From Janthinobacterium sp. 1_2014MBL_MicDiv (GTDB taxonomy: Bacteria > Pseudomonadota > Gammaproteobacteria > Burkholderiales > Burkholderiaceae_D): a DNA stretch of 64,000 nucleotides. The translations under genes and the position numbers were made by a program. The stretch spans positions 5,084,001 through 5,148,000 of the forward strand of contig NZ_CP011319.1 of assembly GCF_001865675.1 (NCBI RefSeq). Direction: 5' to 3'. Shown piece after piece: positions 53,301 to 60,902 of this stretch (positions within the stretch are counted from its first letter, which is position 1; the number at the start of each line of letters is the position of its first letter). The notes beneath the pieces were generated by a model that had not been told where the DNA came from, did no database searches, and worked only from the letters and a program-made list of their open reading frames with translations.

Positions 53301-53802
53301 GGCGCGGGTCGGCGCGGGCGTAGTCTTGCAGGCTACGGGAGATCGAAGCCTGGGTGGCCAGTTCCGTCGGGCCGATGTTCGTGCCGGCACCCATGTTGCT
53401 GCGGTTAAAGATTTGTGCGCGGGCGGCATTGCCAACCACTTTTACCGATTGCATCGGGGCACCCAAGGTCGCATCGACGCTGGCCGTTTCAGCCAGCTGG
53501 ATGTATACGCCTTCGCGTTTTTCCACTTCGCCGTTCTTGGTGATGGTGATCGTGTAAGGACCGCCAGCGCGCAAGCCGCGTGCAACATAGCGACCTTCCG
53601 CATCGGTGGTCACGTTGCTGGCGGAGCCAGATTCAACGTGCACGATGTTAACTTGGGCGCCAGCTGCTGGCTGACCATCGTTGGACGAGATACGTCCGCT
53701 GATGGCCGAGGTAGTGTTCTGTGCGAACGATGGTGCCGCCGCCAGTGCAATAGACAGGCTCAACGCGATTTGCGTCAGCCGAAGTCGTTTGTGATTGATC
53801 AT
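50392..53802 (-). CDS. Oar-like TonB-dependent outer-membrane receptor
   Basis: This 1136-residue outer-membrane receptor has a signal peptide to about residue 28 (AAPSFAQ), a carboxypeptidase-regulatory-like beta-sandwich (about 30-110: SAISGRISSNDGQPAAGAQV, YVARGLRAGGPYTI), a plug domain (about 130-235: GQNSRYNSMTIDGVAVNDTF), then a long barrel to a terminal Phe (ALQATIKYEF). Oar-like receptors import large or poorly soluble substrates. Its promoter module is shared with the nucleoside transporter and punA-deo, and it lies next to exported nucleases, so nucleic-acid fragments or nucleosides are likely substrates (inference). The leader is about 470 bases long. Confidence 0.9.
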   Translation of the reverse strand: MINHKRLRLTQIALSLSIALAAAPSFAQNTTSAISGRISSNDGQPAAGAQVNIVHVESGSASNVTTDAEGRYVARGLRAGGPYTITITKNGEVEKREGVYIQLAETASVDATLGAPMQSVKVVGNAARAQIFNRSNMGAGTNIGPTELATQASISRSLQDYARADPRLSQTDKERGEISVAGQNSRYNSMTIDGVAVNDTFGLEASGTATGKQPISIEAIQSVQVNVANYDVTQKGYTGANINAVTKSGTNKVKGSVYYVFRNDTTAGDRYNDSTGEYYAPPKSKDTTKGITLGGPLIQDKLFLFANYEETKSSRGAPAFGPIGSDKTNVAISQSAIDGAIGIAKDKYGLDIGSSAIPSGSEFTAKEKLLKLDWNLTDSQRMMLRYTKTEQAEPIYTGFSPTGLSLSSYWYTQEKSLETLVGQWTAEWTPTFSTEVKVSTRDYDSVPKNNAFLPAMGLQFTGALPAGAPAGLATGSRFLNFGTEQSRQKNVLGTKTKDFYAAGTWALGDHELKFGADYSKNDVYNAFLQNVNGNYTFGCINSSAAVAYSFGAINCGTATAAQLQAAVLENFSRGRPSSYSYQVAQPGRTLNDAIASFSLKNIGLFVQDSWDVSKQLTVMAGLRIDGTRIGEKPIYNALAAQPTVARTTPTGRQTGGFGIDNSHTIDGENLYQPRVGFNYKLDSARPTQFRGGFGLFQGAAASVWLGNPYQNTGLVTQNITCTSAAGTCPTTDGFFNPDPNKQPTNLAAVVPAMKVDALSTDLAQPSVWKANLAFEHELPWMGLIVGAEYLRLQTKNSIYYEELNLGAPTAFGSDGRPLYYGPNAYKTSCWNATGGLIGGANCSALTKAGSNAAFGQVLMAKNTDKGESNVLTLSVRSPLREGLSWGSSYTYSDATEVSPLTSSTSSSNWGGRAVFNPNENVASNSNYMVKDRFTANVNWQKRFFGEYKTTFGLFYEGRSGKPYSWTINNDLNGDGLGGNDLMYIPSAPGSGEVVFAGATAAARAANEAAFWKVVNANGDLRKAKGGVIGRNESFAPWTNSFDVRLSQEIPGFFKGNKGIFTFDILNFGNMLNRKWGRINEVAFQSAGGQVRSFVDYVGMENGKYVYNTRATVEGTETRQAKGESQWALQATIKYEF

Positions 53803-54273
53803 CTTTAACCCCAGAAAAGACTATTATTTTTTGAAAATCCTGGATTGCCTCACCGCCCGGCTGCGCCGCACAGCAACACAAACACAACATTTCCTCTTTA
53901 CGATGCTGCAACTGTTACGCCGGCTGGACTGGCTGCTGGTCCTGACAAGACCGTACACAAACGCCTTCCACACACACCACAGCCATCCCTATTCAAGCAA
54001 AAACGACGGGATCCGGGATCCCTGGCCGTACAACTCAGGGCGCTAGCACCTGTGTCATACACCCGACATGCTGAGCCGGCCAACATGGCAAGCCGCGAGT
54101 GTAATTGTTAAATATTTCAAGACTGTGACACGGCGGCAAGATGGAGAAAAATGTCGTCATTTAGCAGCATGACTGTTTGTTTCACTCTGCATCTCACCTT
54201 TATTTACTGCAAATACCCATCTACATACGATATCTGTCACATTAATTGTGACTTTTTAATATCACCCTCATCT
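53803..54273 (-). other. long gene-free leader in front of the receptor gene
   Basis: About 470 bases between the module and the receptor start. They include GTCACA-N5-TGTGAC (54236-54252, about 20-30 bases after the expected start point) and the palindrome GGGATCC-G-GGATCCC (54008-54022). Short frames on the plus strand have no ribosome site and no recognisable product. Confidence 0.55.
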
Positions 54274-54346
54274 CACTATGCATCATCAAAAAATGGATGA
54301 CAAATACGTTTTTTTTTACATATTTATATATTTAAAATATAAATAG
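54274..54346 (-). promoter_or_regulatory. nucleoside-regulon promoter module, copy 1 (Oar-like receptor)
   Basis: TATTTATAT (54321-54329), N7, ATATAAATA (54337-54345) on the plus strand; reading leftward, an A-run, TTGTCA (complement of 54298-54303), 17 bp and CATAGT (complement of 54275-54280). The first 50 bases match copy 2 at 42 positions by hand count. Directed at the receptor gene. Confidence 0.85.
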
Positions 54347-54541
54347 CATGAGCTAAGTAGCAGGATTGATATCGTGATGACAGTGTCCGGGCTTATGGCG
54401 CGAGATTATAAATGAGCAATATGTGCTTGAAATTGATTCATCCAGGAAATTGGACAAAGTCGTGCATCTGTCGTCAATTGTGTCGCATAGCCGCCACAAA
54501 GTTAACGGAAACACATCAATATGAATTTGGCAGGAGAAAGG
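54347..54541. other. AT-rich gap upstream of the receptor module
   Basis: About 195 bases between the module and the terminator of the adenosine deaminase gene. I see nothing I can name in it. Confidence 0.5.
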
Positions 54542-54564
54542 AAAACGGCCGGAGAATCCGGCCG
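54542..54564 (-). terminator. terminator of the xdh-guaD-adenosine deaminase operon
   Basis: On the minus strand CGGCCGGA, a three-base loop and TCCGGCCG (54564-54546), followed by TTTT. It lies about 35 bases after the adenosine deaminase stop. Confidence 0.75.
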
Positions 54565-54597
54565 CTGTGACAGTGTCGGTTTCGACAACGATACGAC

Positions 54598-56100
54598 TTA
54601 CGGTTTGCTTGCCTTGCCGGCCTGATCGGCCGCGGCAATTTGTGCTTCGAAGCGGGTGAAACGGGCGTCGAGTGCTTTCAGCAAACGTTGTTTATCCGCC
54701 TCGGCCAGGAAGGAATAGCGCAGGCTGTTATATGACAGCTTTTTAATTTCCGCATAGTCGGTCTTGTACTGGCTGGCAAACAAGACGTATTCATTCGACA
54801 AGGTGTTGCGCGACACGCCAGCATCGTCGGTCGAGATGACGAATGGCACGCCATACTTGCGGTACAGGGTAATCGGATGGGCCTGGCCCTTGATGCCGAG
54901 GATGTAGTCATTGCTGGTCAGATTCACTTCCACAGGGATACCCCGCTCGCGCATCTTTTGCATGGTCGCCAGCGCCTTGTTTTCATAGGCGATATCCATG
55001 CCATGGCCGATGCGGTCGGCGCCGGCCACATCGACGGCTTCGGCGATATGGAAAGCCATGCCTTCCGGCGGCACCATGCCCAGCGCCAGCTCACCGGCAT
55101 GCAAGGCGATCTTCACGTTTGGATACTTCGCCTTGAGGAACTTGAACATTTCCATGTGCAGGCTGTAATCGCGCATGGAAACGTTCACGCTTTCCTGGCC
55201 CACGATATTCACGCCCACCACCAGGGGATTCTGGCTCGCTGCCTTGAAGGCGGCCACCATCGAGGAAAACACTTGCGACGGCGACAGGAAGCGCAGCACA
55301 TACGCCTGGTAGCGCATGGTAAAGCTGGCGTCGTCGATGCCGGCGCTGCTGCTGTTCACATTGGCGTTGTAGTCGGTGATGCTTTTCTGGAAGGCCGCAT
55401 CCTGCTCGAGGGTCTGCGTCCAGCTGGCCAGCAGCGCCTGCAGCGCGGCCGGCGGCAAGCCCTGGGTCAGCACCTGCTGGTCGAACTGCGTGTTTTGCAC
55501 GAATGGCGACAGCTCGAAAATCGTTTCGATATAGCTCAGGTTTTCGGCGATGGCGCGCTGCTTCAGGGTTTTCAGGCCATCGGCCGTATTCGTGGAGGCC
55601 ACGGGGCCGAAGTAGCCGAAGGTATCAAAGAAGGTGCGGTCGGGCGGCGTCTGGATGGCGCCGTGGTTATAGAAATCCTTGGTCGACCAGCGCTGCAGCA
55701 ACTCCGCATACAGGCCCGCATCGGCGAACACTTCCGTCGATGACAGGCATCCACGCTGCGCGGCCGGCTTGGCGCGCTCGGCCGCCACGACATCCTTGTT
55801 GCTTTCGATGCGGTAGGTCGTCTTGTTGACGCAATAGTTTTCCTTGTCGACCCAGTCGAGGAACTGCTCGGCGTAGATGGCGCCCGAGTAATGGTGATGC
55901 AGGTCGCCGCCCTTGGGCATCATCGAAAAGAACAGGCTCAGTTCGGCGGTCTTCGGCTGCGCCCCCGCAAGCAGGGCGGCAAAATGGCGCGCGGTGGCCG
56001 CTTCGTTGGCAGACGGCGTGGCCGCTGCCTTGGCGGCATGCGCCGTACCGGTCAATGCCAGCGCGGCGCCAAGCGCCAGGCCAGTGAGTTTCTTGTGCAT
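54598..56100 (-). CDS. exported adenosine deaminase (ADGF/ADA family)
   Basis: This 500-residue adenosine deaminase has a signal peptide (about 22 residues ending GTAHA). Motifs are KGGDLHHHYSGA (metal His 68 and 70), KIALHAGELALG (His and catalytic Glu), ADRIGHGMDIAYEN and VISTDDAGVSRN (catalytic Asp). It is much longer than cytosolic ADA (about 330-350), with an extra 60-residue N-terminal part and internal insertions, like the ADGF/CECR1 type. It converts adenosine or deoxyadenosine to inosine outside the cytoplasm. It is the last gene of the otherwise cytosolic xdhABC-guaD operon. Confidence 0.92.
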   Translation of the reverse strand: MHKKLTGLALGAALALTGTAHAAKAAATPSANEAATARHFAALLAGAQPKTAELSLFFSMMPKGGDLHHHYSGAIYAEQFLDWVDKENYCVNKTTYRIESNKDVVAAERAKPAAQRGCLSSTEVFADAGLYAELLQRWSTKDFYNHGAIQTPPDRTFFDTFGYFGPVASTNTADGLKTLKQRAIAENLSYIETIFELSPFVQNTQFDQQVLTQGLPPAALQALLASWTQTLEQDAAFQKSITDYNANVNSSSAGIDDASFTMRYQAYVLRFLSPSQVFSSMVAAFKAASQNPLVVGVNIVGQESVNVSMRDYSLHMEMFKFLKAKYPNVKIALHAGELALGMVPPEGMAFHIAEAVDVAGADRIGHGMDIAYENKALATMQKMRERGIPVEVNLTSNDYILGIKGQAHPITLYRKYGVPFVISTDDAGVSRNTLSNEYVLFASQYKTDYAEIKKLSYNSLRYSFLAEADKQRLLKALDARFTRFEAQIAAADQAGKASKP

Positions 56101-56143
56101 ACGCGTTCTCGCTCAGGGTGATTCGTGTTGAACAACGGGTAGG

Positions 56144-57460
56144 TCAGCCTTGCCCCCGCACATGCACGCACTGTCCGCCCGAATACGTGGCGGCCACGGC
56201 ACGGTCGTCACCGAGCAGCGCAAACGCAAACAGCAATTCCTCGAGGCTTTGACAAGCAGCCGTGCGGCGCGCCAGCAGCGGCGTCGATTGCTTGTCGAGC
56301 ACGATGAAGTCCGCTTCCGTGCCAGCCGTGAAATTGCCCAGGGTGCCTTCCAGTTGCATGGCCCGCGCGGCGCCCAGGGTCGCCAGGTAAAACATGCGCA
56401 AGGCGGGCAGGTAGCTGCCTTTCAAGCGTGCTACTTTATAGGCTTCGTTCATGGTTTGCAACATCGAGAACGAGGTACCGCCCCCCACGTCGGTAGCCAG
56501 CGACAGCGGCACGCGCGCCGCATCGGCCCGCTCAAAATCAAACAGGCCGCTGCCCAGGAACAGGTTTGAGGTAGGACAAATCGCGGCCGCCGAGGATGTT
56601 TCCGCCATGCGCGCGCGGTCGCGTTCATCGAGCCAGACGCAGTGGCCGAACATGGCGCGCGGGCGCAGCATGCCGTACTGGTCATAGACATCGAGGTAGC
56701 TGCGCGCCTGCGGATGCAATTCGCGCACCCAGCGGCACTCGTCCTCGTTCTCCGACACATGCGTCTGCAGATAGGTATCCGGATAGGCGCGCGCCAGTTC
56801 GCCCGCCAGGTGCATCTGTTCATTGGTCGAGGTGGGCACGAAACGGGGCGTGATCGCATACAGCGAGCGGCCATGCTTGTGCCAGCGCCGGATCAGTTCC
56901 TCGCTCTCGCGCGCACCGGACTCTGCCGTATCGCGCAGGAATGCGGGACAGTTGCGGTCCATCATGACCTTGCCCGCCACCATGCGCAAGCCGCGCGCCT
57001 CGCTGGCGCCAAAGAAGGCGTCCACCGATTGCGGATGCACGCTGCCATATACCATGGCCGTGGTGGTGCCGCAGCGCAGTAGTTCATCGAGGAAAAACTC
57101 GGCCACATTGCGCGCGTGCACAGGGTCCTCAAACGCGCGCTCGGTGGGAAACGTGTACGTCTCGAGCCACGGCAGCAAGCCCGGGGCGGGTGAGGCGATC
57201 ATTTCCGTCTGCGGGAAATGCAGGTGGGTATCGATAAAGCCGGGCACGATCAGCTTGCCCTGGTAGTCGACGATATGCGTGCCAGGAGGCAAAGTCGCCT
57301 GCAGTGACACATAATCGCCGGCCGCCACGACCTTGCCATCGACCACGATCAGCAAACCGTCCGCGTGCCAGGCATGCGCCTCTTCATGGAAGGCGGGATC
57401 GGCGTGAAAGTGCAGCAAGCTGGCACGGTAAGCTTGCAATGTGGCAGGGACAATCGGCAT
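56144..57460 (-). CDS. guaD: guanine deaminase
   Basis: This 438-residue amidohydrolase turns guanine into xanthine and ammonia. The metal motif is GFIDTHLHFPQTEMIASP (His 79 and 81). ITPRFVPTSTNEQMHLAGEL, LQTHVSENEDECRWVRELHP, FGHCVWLDERDRARMAETSS and SLATDVGGGTSFSMLQTMNE are the family's other conserved blocks. Length is normal. It follows xdhC by nine bases; xanthine goes to xanthine dehydrogenase. An alternative amidohydrolase role is unlikely given these motifs and position. Confidence 0.95.
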   Translation of the reverse strand: MPIVPATLQAYRASLLHFHADPAFHEEAHAWHADGLLIVVDGKVVAAGDYVSLQATLPPGTHIVDYQGKLIVPGFIDTHLHFPQTEMIASPAPGLLPWLETYTFPTERAFEDPVHARNVAEFFLDELLRCGTTTAMVYGSVHPQSVDAFFGASEARGLRMVAGKVMMDRNCPAFLRDTAESGARESEELIRRWHKHGRSLYAITPRFVPTSTNEQMHLAGELARAYPDTYLQTHVSENEDECRWVRELHPQARSYLDVYDQYGMLRPRAMFGHCVWLDERDRARMAETSSAAAICPTSNLFLGSGLFDFERADAARVPLSLATDVGGGTSFSMLQTMNEAYKVARLKGSYLPALRMFYLATLGAARAMQLEGTLGNFTAGTEADFIVLDKQSTPLLARRTAACQSLEELLFAFALLGDDRAVAATYSGGQCVHVRGQG

Positions 57461-57469
57461 GACTTCTTT

Positions 57470-58537
57470 CTATAACGGGTGATTGGCGGCGCGTTTCTTG
57501 CGGCGCGGTGGCGTACTGGCAGTGACCAGCCGCAGCGGTGCGGCCAGGGCCGCCGCGGCGGCTTCCTCCCACACCATGAGTAATTGACAGGCAACGGAGG
57601 CGGCGATCACGGCTGGCGCCTTGTTGCGGATGCCAGGCATGCCGATTGGACACACCATGGCGGCGATACGTTCGTCCGGCACGCCACGGGCCTGCAGGCG
57701 GTGTTCGAACTGCTTGCGCTTGGTCTGCGAACCGATCAAGCCGAACCAGCCCGCATCGTCGCGCGCCATGATGGCTTCCGTCAAGCGTTGATCGAGCGCA
57801 TGGCTATGCGTCATGACAAGGAAACTGCCACCGGGCGGTGCCATCGCGACGAATTCTTCGGGCGTGTCGGTAGCGGCGATGCGCACATTATCGGGCATGT
57901 ATGCGGGAAACATGTCTTCGCGTTCATCGACCCAGGTGATATTACAGGGCAAATCGGCCAGCGCGCGCACGATGGCGGCTCCCACGTGGCCGGCGCCGAA
58001 CAGCGTCAGATGGGCACGCGGCGCCAGGCACGGGTCGACCAGCCAGCGCCGCCCGCTGCCATCCTGCGCCACATGGGTGCCCCGTTCACGCGCAAATGTG
58101 CTGGGCGCCTGCTCGCCTGTGCCGGCGATCAACCGCCCCATCGCATCGAACAGCGCCGAGGCGGGTGCACCGTCGAGTGCCGTCAAACGCCAGCTGTCCT
58201 GCTGGCGGCGTTCGCGCAAGGCGGACAACACCGCCCCCAGGCTGGCATCGACGGCTTCGAAGACAAGGTAGACGACGCCGCCGCAGCATTGGCCGAGGCT
58301 GGGGCCCAGCGCAAAACGCTCGAGCCGCGCATGGGTCTCGCCCGTGACCAGCATGGTCTTGGCGATTTCGACGGCGCGCAGCTCCAGGTGGCCGCCACCG
58401 ATGGTATCGATCTGGCCGCGCGTGGTGACGCGCATCTTCGCTCCCGCCTCGCGCGGTCCGGAACCTTCCACCAGGGCGACCGTCACCAGCACGGATGCCT
58501 GCGCGTCATTGTCCATCGCTGTCAGCCAGTCGCTCAT
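57470..58537 (-). CDS. xdhC: xanthine dehydrogenase accessory protein XdhC
   Basis: This 355-residue maturation factor binds molybdenum cofactor, helps its sulfuration and inserts it into xanthine dehydrogenase. N-terminal XdhC domain: VALVEGSGPREAGAKMRVTT, DTIGGGHLELRAVEIA, and GPSLGQCCGGVVYLVFE (Cys pair). C-terminal Rossmann-like domain: HLTLFGAGHVGAAIVRALAD, with MTHSHALDQRLTEAIMARDD and ending in a Lys/Arg-rich tail (PPRRKKRAANHPL). It follows xdhB by nine bases. No catalytic role of its own is expected. Confidence 0.94.
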   Translation of the reverse strand: MSDWLTAMDNDAQASVLVTVALVEGSGPREAGAKMRVTTRGQIDTIGGGHLELRAVEIAKTMLVTGETHARLERFALGPSLGQCCGGVVYLVFEAVDASLGAVLSALRERRQQDSWRLTALDGAPASALFDAMGRLIAGTGEQAPSTFARERGTHVAQDGSGRRWLVDPCLAPRAHLTLFGAGHVGAAIVRALADLPCNITWVDEREDMFPAYMPDNVRIAATDTPEEFVAMAPPGGSFLVMTHSHALDQRLTEAIMARDDAGWFGLIGSQTKRKQFEHRLQARGVPDERIAAMVCPIGMPGIRNKAPAVIAASVACQLLMVWEEAAAAALAAPLRLVTASTPPRRKKRAANHPL

Positions 58538-58546
58538 CGTCTGCTC

Positions 58547-60892
58547 CTATGCGGCGGTGCCGGCCGCTTGCACGGCCATGATCGCCTTGAGGATTTCCTC
58601 GCTGGTGGCCGGCGCATTGAGCGGCGGCTGCACGGCGTGATTGCCCACGCTGGAAATGGCGTCGCGGATGGCAAAGAAAACGGAAAACGGCAGCAGCAAC
58701 GGCGGCTCGCCCACGGCTTTCGAGCGGTGTATGCTGTCTTCCACATTGCGGTTCAGGAACAGCTTGACGCGAAAATCTTCCGGGCAATCGGAAATGCCGG
58801 GAATTTTATACGTCGATGGCGCGTGCGTCATCAGCTTGCCTGCGCCATTCCACCACAGCTGCTCGGTCGTCAGCCAGCCCATGCCCTGGATAAACGCACC
58901 TTCCACTTGACCCAGATCAATCGCGGGGTTGAGCGACTGGCCTGCATCGTACAAGGCATCCGCGCGCAACAATTTCCATTCGCCCGTCAAGGTATCGACC
59001 ACCACTTCGGCCACGGCCGCGCCATACGCGTAATACGAAAACGGATGGCCCGTCATCGTCTTCGCATCCCACGACAGACCGGGCGTGGCATAGAAACCGT
59101 CCGACCACAGTTGTACCCTGGCCAGATAGGCCTTCTGCACCAGTTCGGCAAACGCGACGACGTGGCCGTTGACGTGAATATGGTTATCGAAGAAACGCAC
59201 GGCAGCAAGCGCGCCGCCGTACAGTTTGACCGCGTAGTCGGCCAGGCGTTCGCGGATCTGGCGCGCGGCATCCTGCGCCGCCTTGCCATTCAGGTCGGCA
59301 CCGGTGGACGCCGCCGTGGCCGACGTATTCGCCACCTTGCTGGTATCGGTGGCCGTGGCGCGCACCCGTCCCAGGTCCAGGCCCAGCTCGTGCGCCACCA
59401 CCTGCATGACCTTGGTATTGATGCCTTGCCCCATTTCCGTGCCGCCATGGTTGACCAGTACGGAGCCATCCACGTACACGTGCACGAGGGCGCCAGCCTG
59501 GTTCAGGTGCGTGACGTTGAAGGCGATGCCGAATTTCAATGGCGTGAATGCCAGGCCCTTCTTCAAGACAGGGCTGGCTTCGTTGAAGGCGTCGATGGCG
59601 CGGCGGCGCGCGCGGTAGTCGCTGCTCTGTTCCAGTTCGGCGACGAGTTCGTGGATCACGTTATCGACGATGACCTGGCCATATGGCGTGACGTTGCGCC
59701 CTTCCCCATCGTTGCGGCCATAGAAATTGAGCAGGCGGATATCGAGCGCATCGCGCCGCAGGTGGCGGGCAATTTCATCGATGACATACTCGATGGCAAT
59801 GGCGCCCTGCGGTCCGCCGAAACCCCGGAAGGCCGTGTTCGACTGCGTATTCGTCTTGCCGCAGGCGGCGCGGATATCCACGTCGGACAAATAATAGGTA
59901 TTGTCGAAATGGCAGACGGCGCGCGTGGCGACGGGACCGGACAGGTCGGCCGAATAGCCGGCACGCGTGGTCATGTCGACCTTGGCGGCCAGAATCCGCC
60001 CCGCGTCGTCGTAGCCCACTTCATATTCATAATAAAAACAGTGGCGCTTGCCCGTCACCAGCATGTCGTCGTCACGGTCGGCGCGCAGCTTGACGGGGCG
60101 TTTCAGTTTCGATGCAGCAATAGCCGAGGCGGCCGCCCACAGGGCCGACTGCGATTCCTTGCCGCCAAAGCCGCCGCCCATGCGCCGGCATTCGACCGTG
60201 ATGTTATGCGAATGCACGCCCAGCGCATGCGCCACGACGTGCTGCATTTCGCTGGGGTGCTGGGTCGAGCACAGTACGAGCATGCCTTGCGCTTCCTTCG
60301 GAATCGCGTAGGAAATCTGGCCTTCCAGGTAAAACTGTTCCTGGCCGCCCACATACAGCTGGCCCTTGACCACATGCGGCGCACGTTCGAAGGCCGCTTG
60401 ATAGTCGCCGCGCGCCAGGTGCATGGGCGGCAGCACGTACGATTGTGCCGCCTTGGCCGCCTGTGGCGTCATGATCGCAGGCAACTCCTCATACGTCACT
60501 TGCGCCAGGCGGGCGGCGCGGCGTGCGTGATCATGCGTATCGGCCACCACGATGAAAATGGGCTGGCCCACGTATTGCACCAGATCAAACGCCAGGATGG
60601 GATCGTCGTGAATGATGGGGCCGCAATCGTTGGTGCCGGGAATGTCCTGCGCCGTGTAAACGGCAACGACGCCGGCGGCAGCGCGCACGGCGGACAAGTC
60701 CATGGCCGTGATGCGCGCGTGCGGCTTTTGCGACAAGCCCAAGGCCGCGTGCAAGGTACTGTGCAGTTCAGCAATATCGTCCGTGTAGGTAGCTTGCCCC
60801 AGCACATGCAATTGCGCTGATTCATGGGGACTGGGCTTGCCCACAGCGCTCCAGGCGGCCGCTTGCAGTTCGGGCGTGGCAGGATGGTTCAT
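58547..60892 (-). CDS. xdhB: xanthine dehydrogenase, molybdopterin subunit
   Basis: This 781-residue molybdenum subunit oxidises hypoxanthine to xanthine and xanthine to urate. Cofactor and substrate motifs are RMGGGFGGKESQSALWAAAS, the substrate Glu/Arg region ACGKTNTQSNTAFRGFGGPQ, NHGGTEMGQGINTKVMQVVA, and SSVGNHAVQPPLNAPATSEE near the C-terminus. Length is normal for XdhB. ATG at 60892 is preferred to 60925 because AGGACGAAT precedes it and the longer frame would overlap xdhA. It pairs with XdhA, ten bases upstream. Confidence 0.95.
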   Translation of the reverse strand: MNHPATPELQAAAWSAVGKPSPHESAQLHVLGQATYTDDIAELHSTLHAALGLSQKPHARITAMDLSAVRAAAGVVAVYTAQDIPGTNDCGPIIHDDPILAFDLVQYVGQPIFIVVADTHDHARRAARLAQVTYEELPAIMTPQAAKAAQSYVLPPMHLARGDYQAAFERAPHVVKGQLYVGGQEQFYLEGQISYAIPKEAQGMLVLCSTQHPSEMQHVVAHALGVHSHNITVECRRMGGGFGGKESQSALWAAASAIAASKLKRPVKLRADRDDDMLVTGKRHCFYYEYEVGYDDAGRILAAKVDMTTRAGYSADLSGPVATRAVCHFDNTYYLSDVDIRAACGKTNTQSNTAFRGFGGPQGAIAIEYVIDEIARHLRRDALDIRLLNFYGRNDGEGRNVTPYGQVIVDNVIHELVAELEQSSDYRARRRAIDAFNEASPVLKKGLAFTPLKFGIAFNVTHLNQAGALVHVYVDGSVLVNHGGTEMGQGINTKVMQVVAHELGLDLGRVRATATDTSKVANTSATAASTGADLNGKAAQDAARQIRERLADYAVKLYGGALAAVRFFDNHIHVNGHVVAFAELVQKAYLARVQLWSDGFYATPGLSWDAKTMTGHPFSYYAYGAAVAEVVVDTLTGEWKLLRADALYDAGQSLNPAIDLGQVEGAFIQGMGWLTTEQLWWNGAGKLMTHAPSTYKIPGISDCPEDFRVKLFLNRNVEDSIHRSKAVGEPPLLLPFSVFFAIRDAISSVGNHAVQPPLNAPATSEEILKAIMAVQAAGTAA

Positions 60893-60902
60893 ATTCGTCC
60901 TT

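Noticed and set aside
53795..54111. Short plus-strand frames in front of the receptor gene
   Set aside because: No ribosome site, odd composition, and they overlap the leader of the opposite-strand receptor gene.
54236..54252. CRP binding site
   Set aside because: The arms are in inverse order (TCACA...TGTGA) and spacing is five, so it does not match the CRP consensus.
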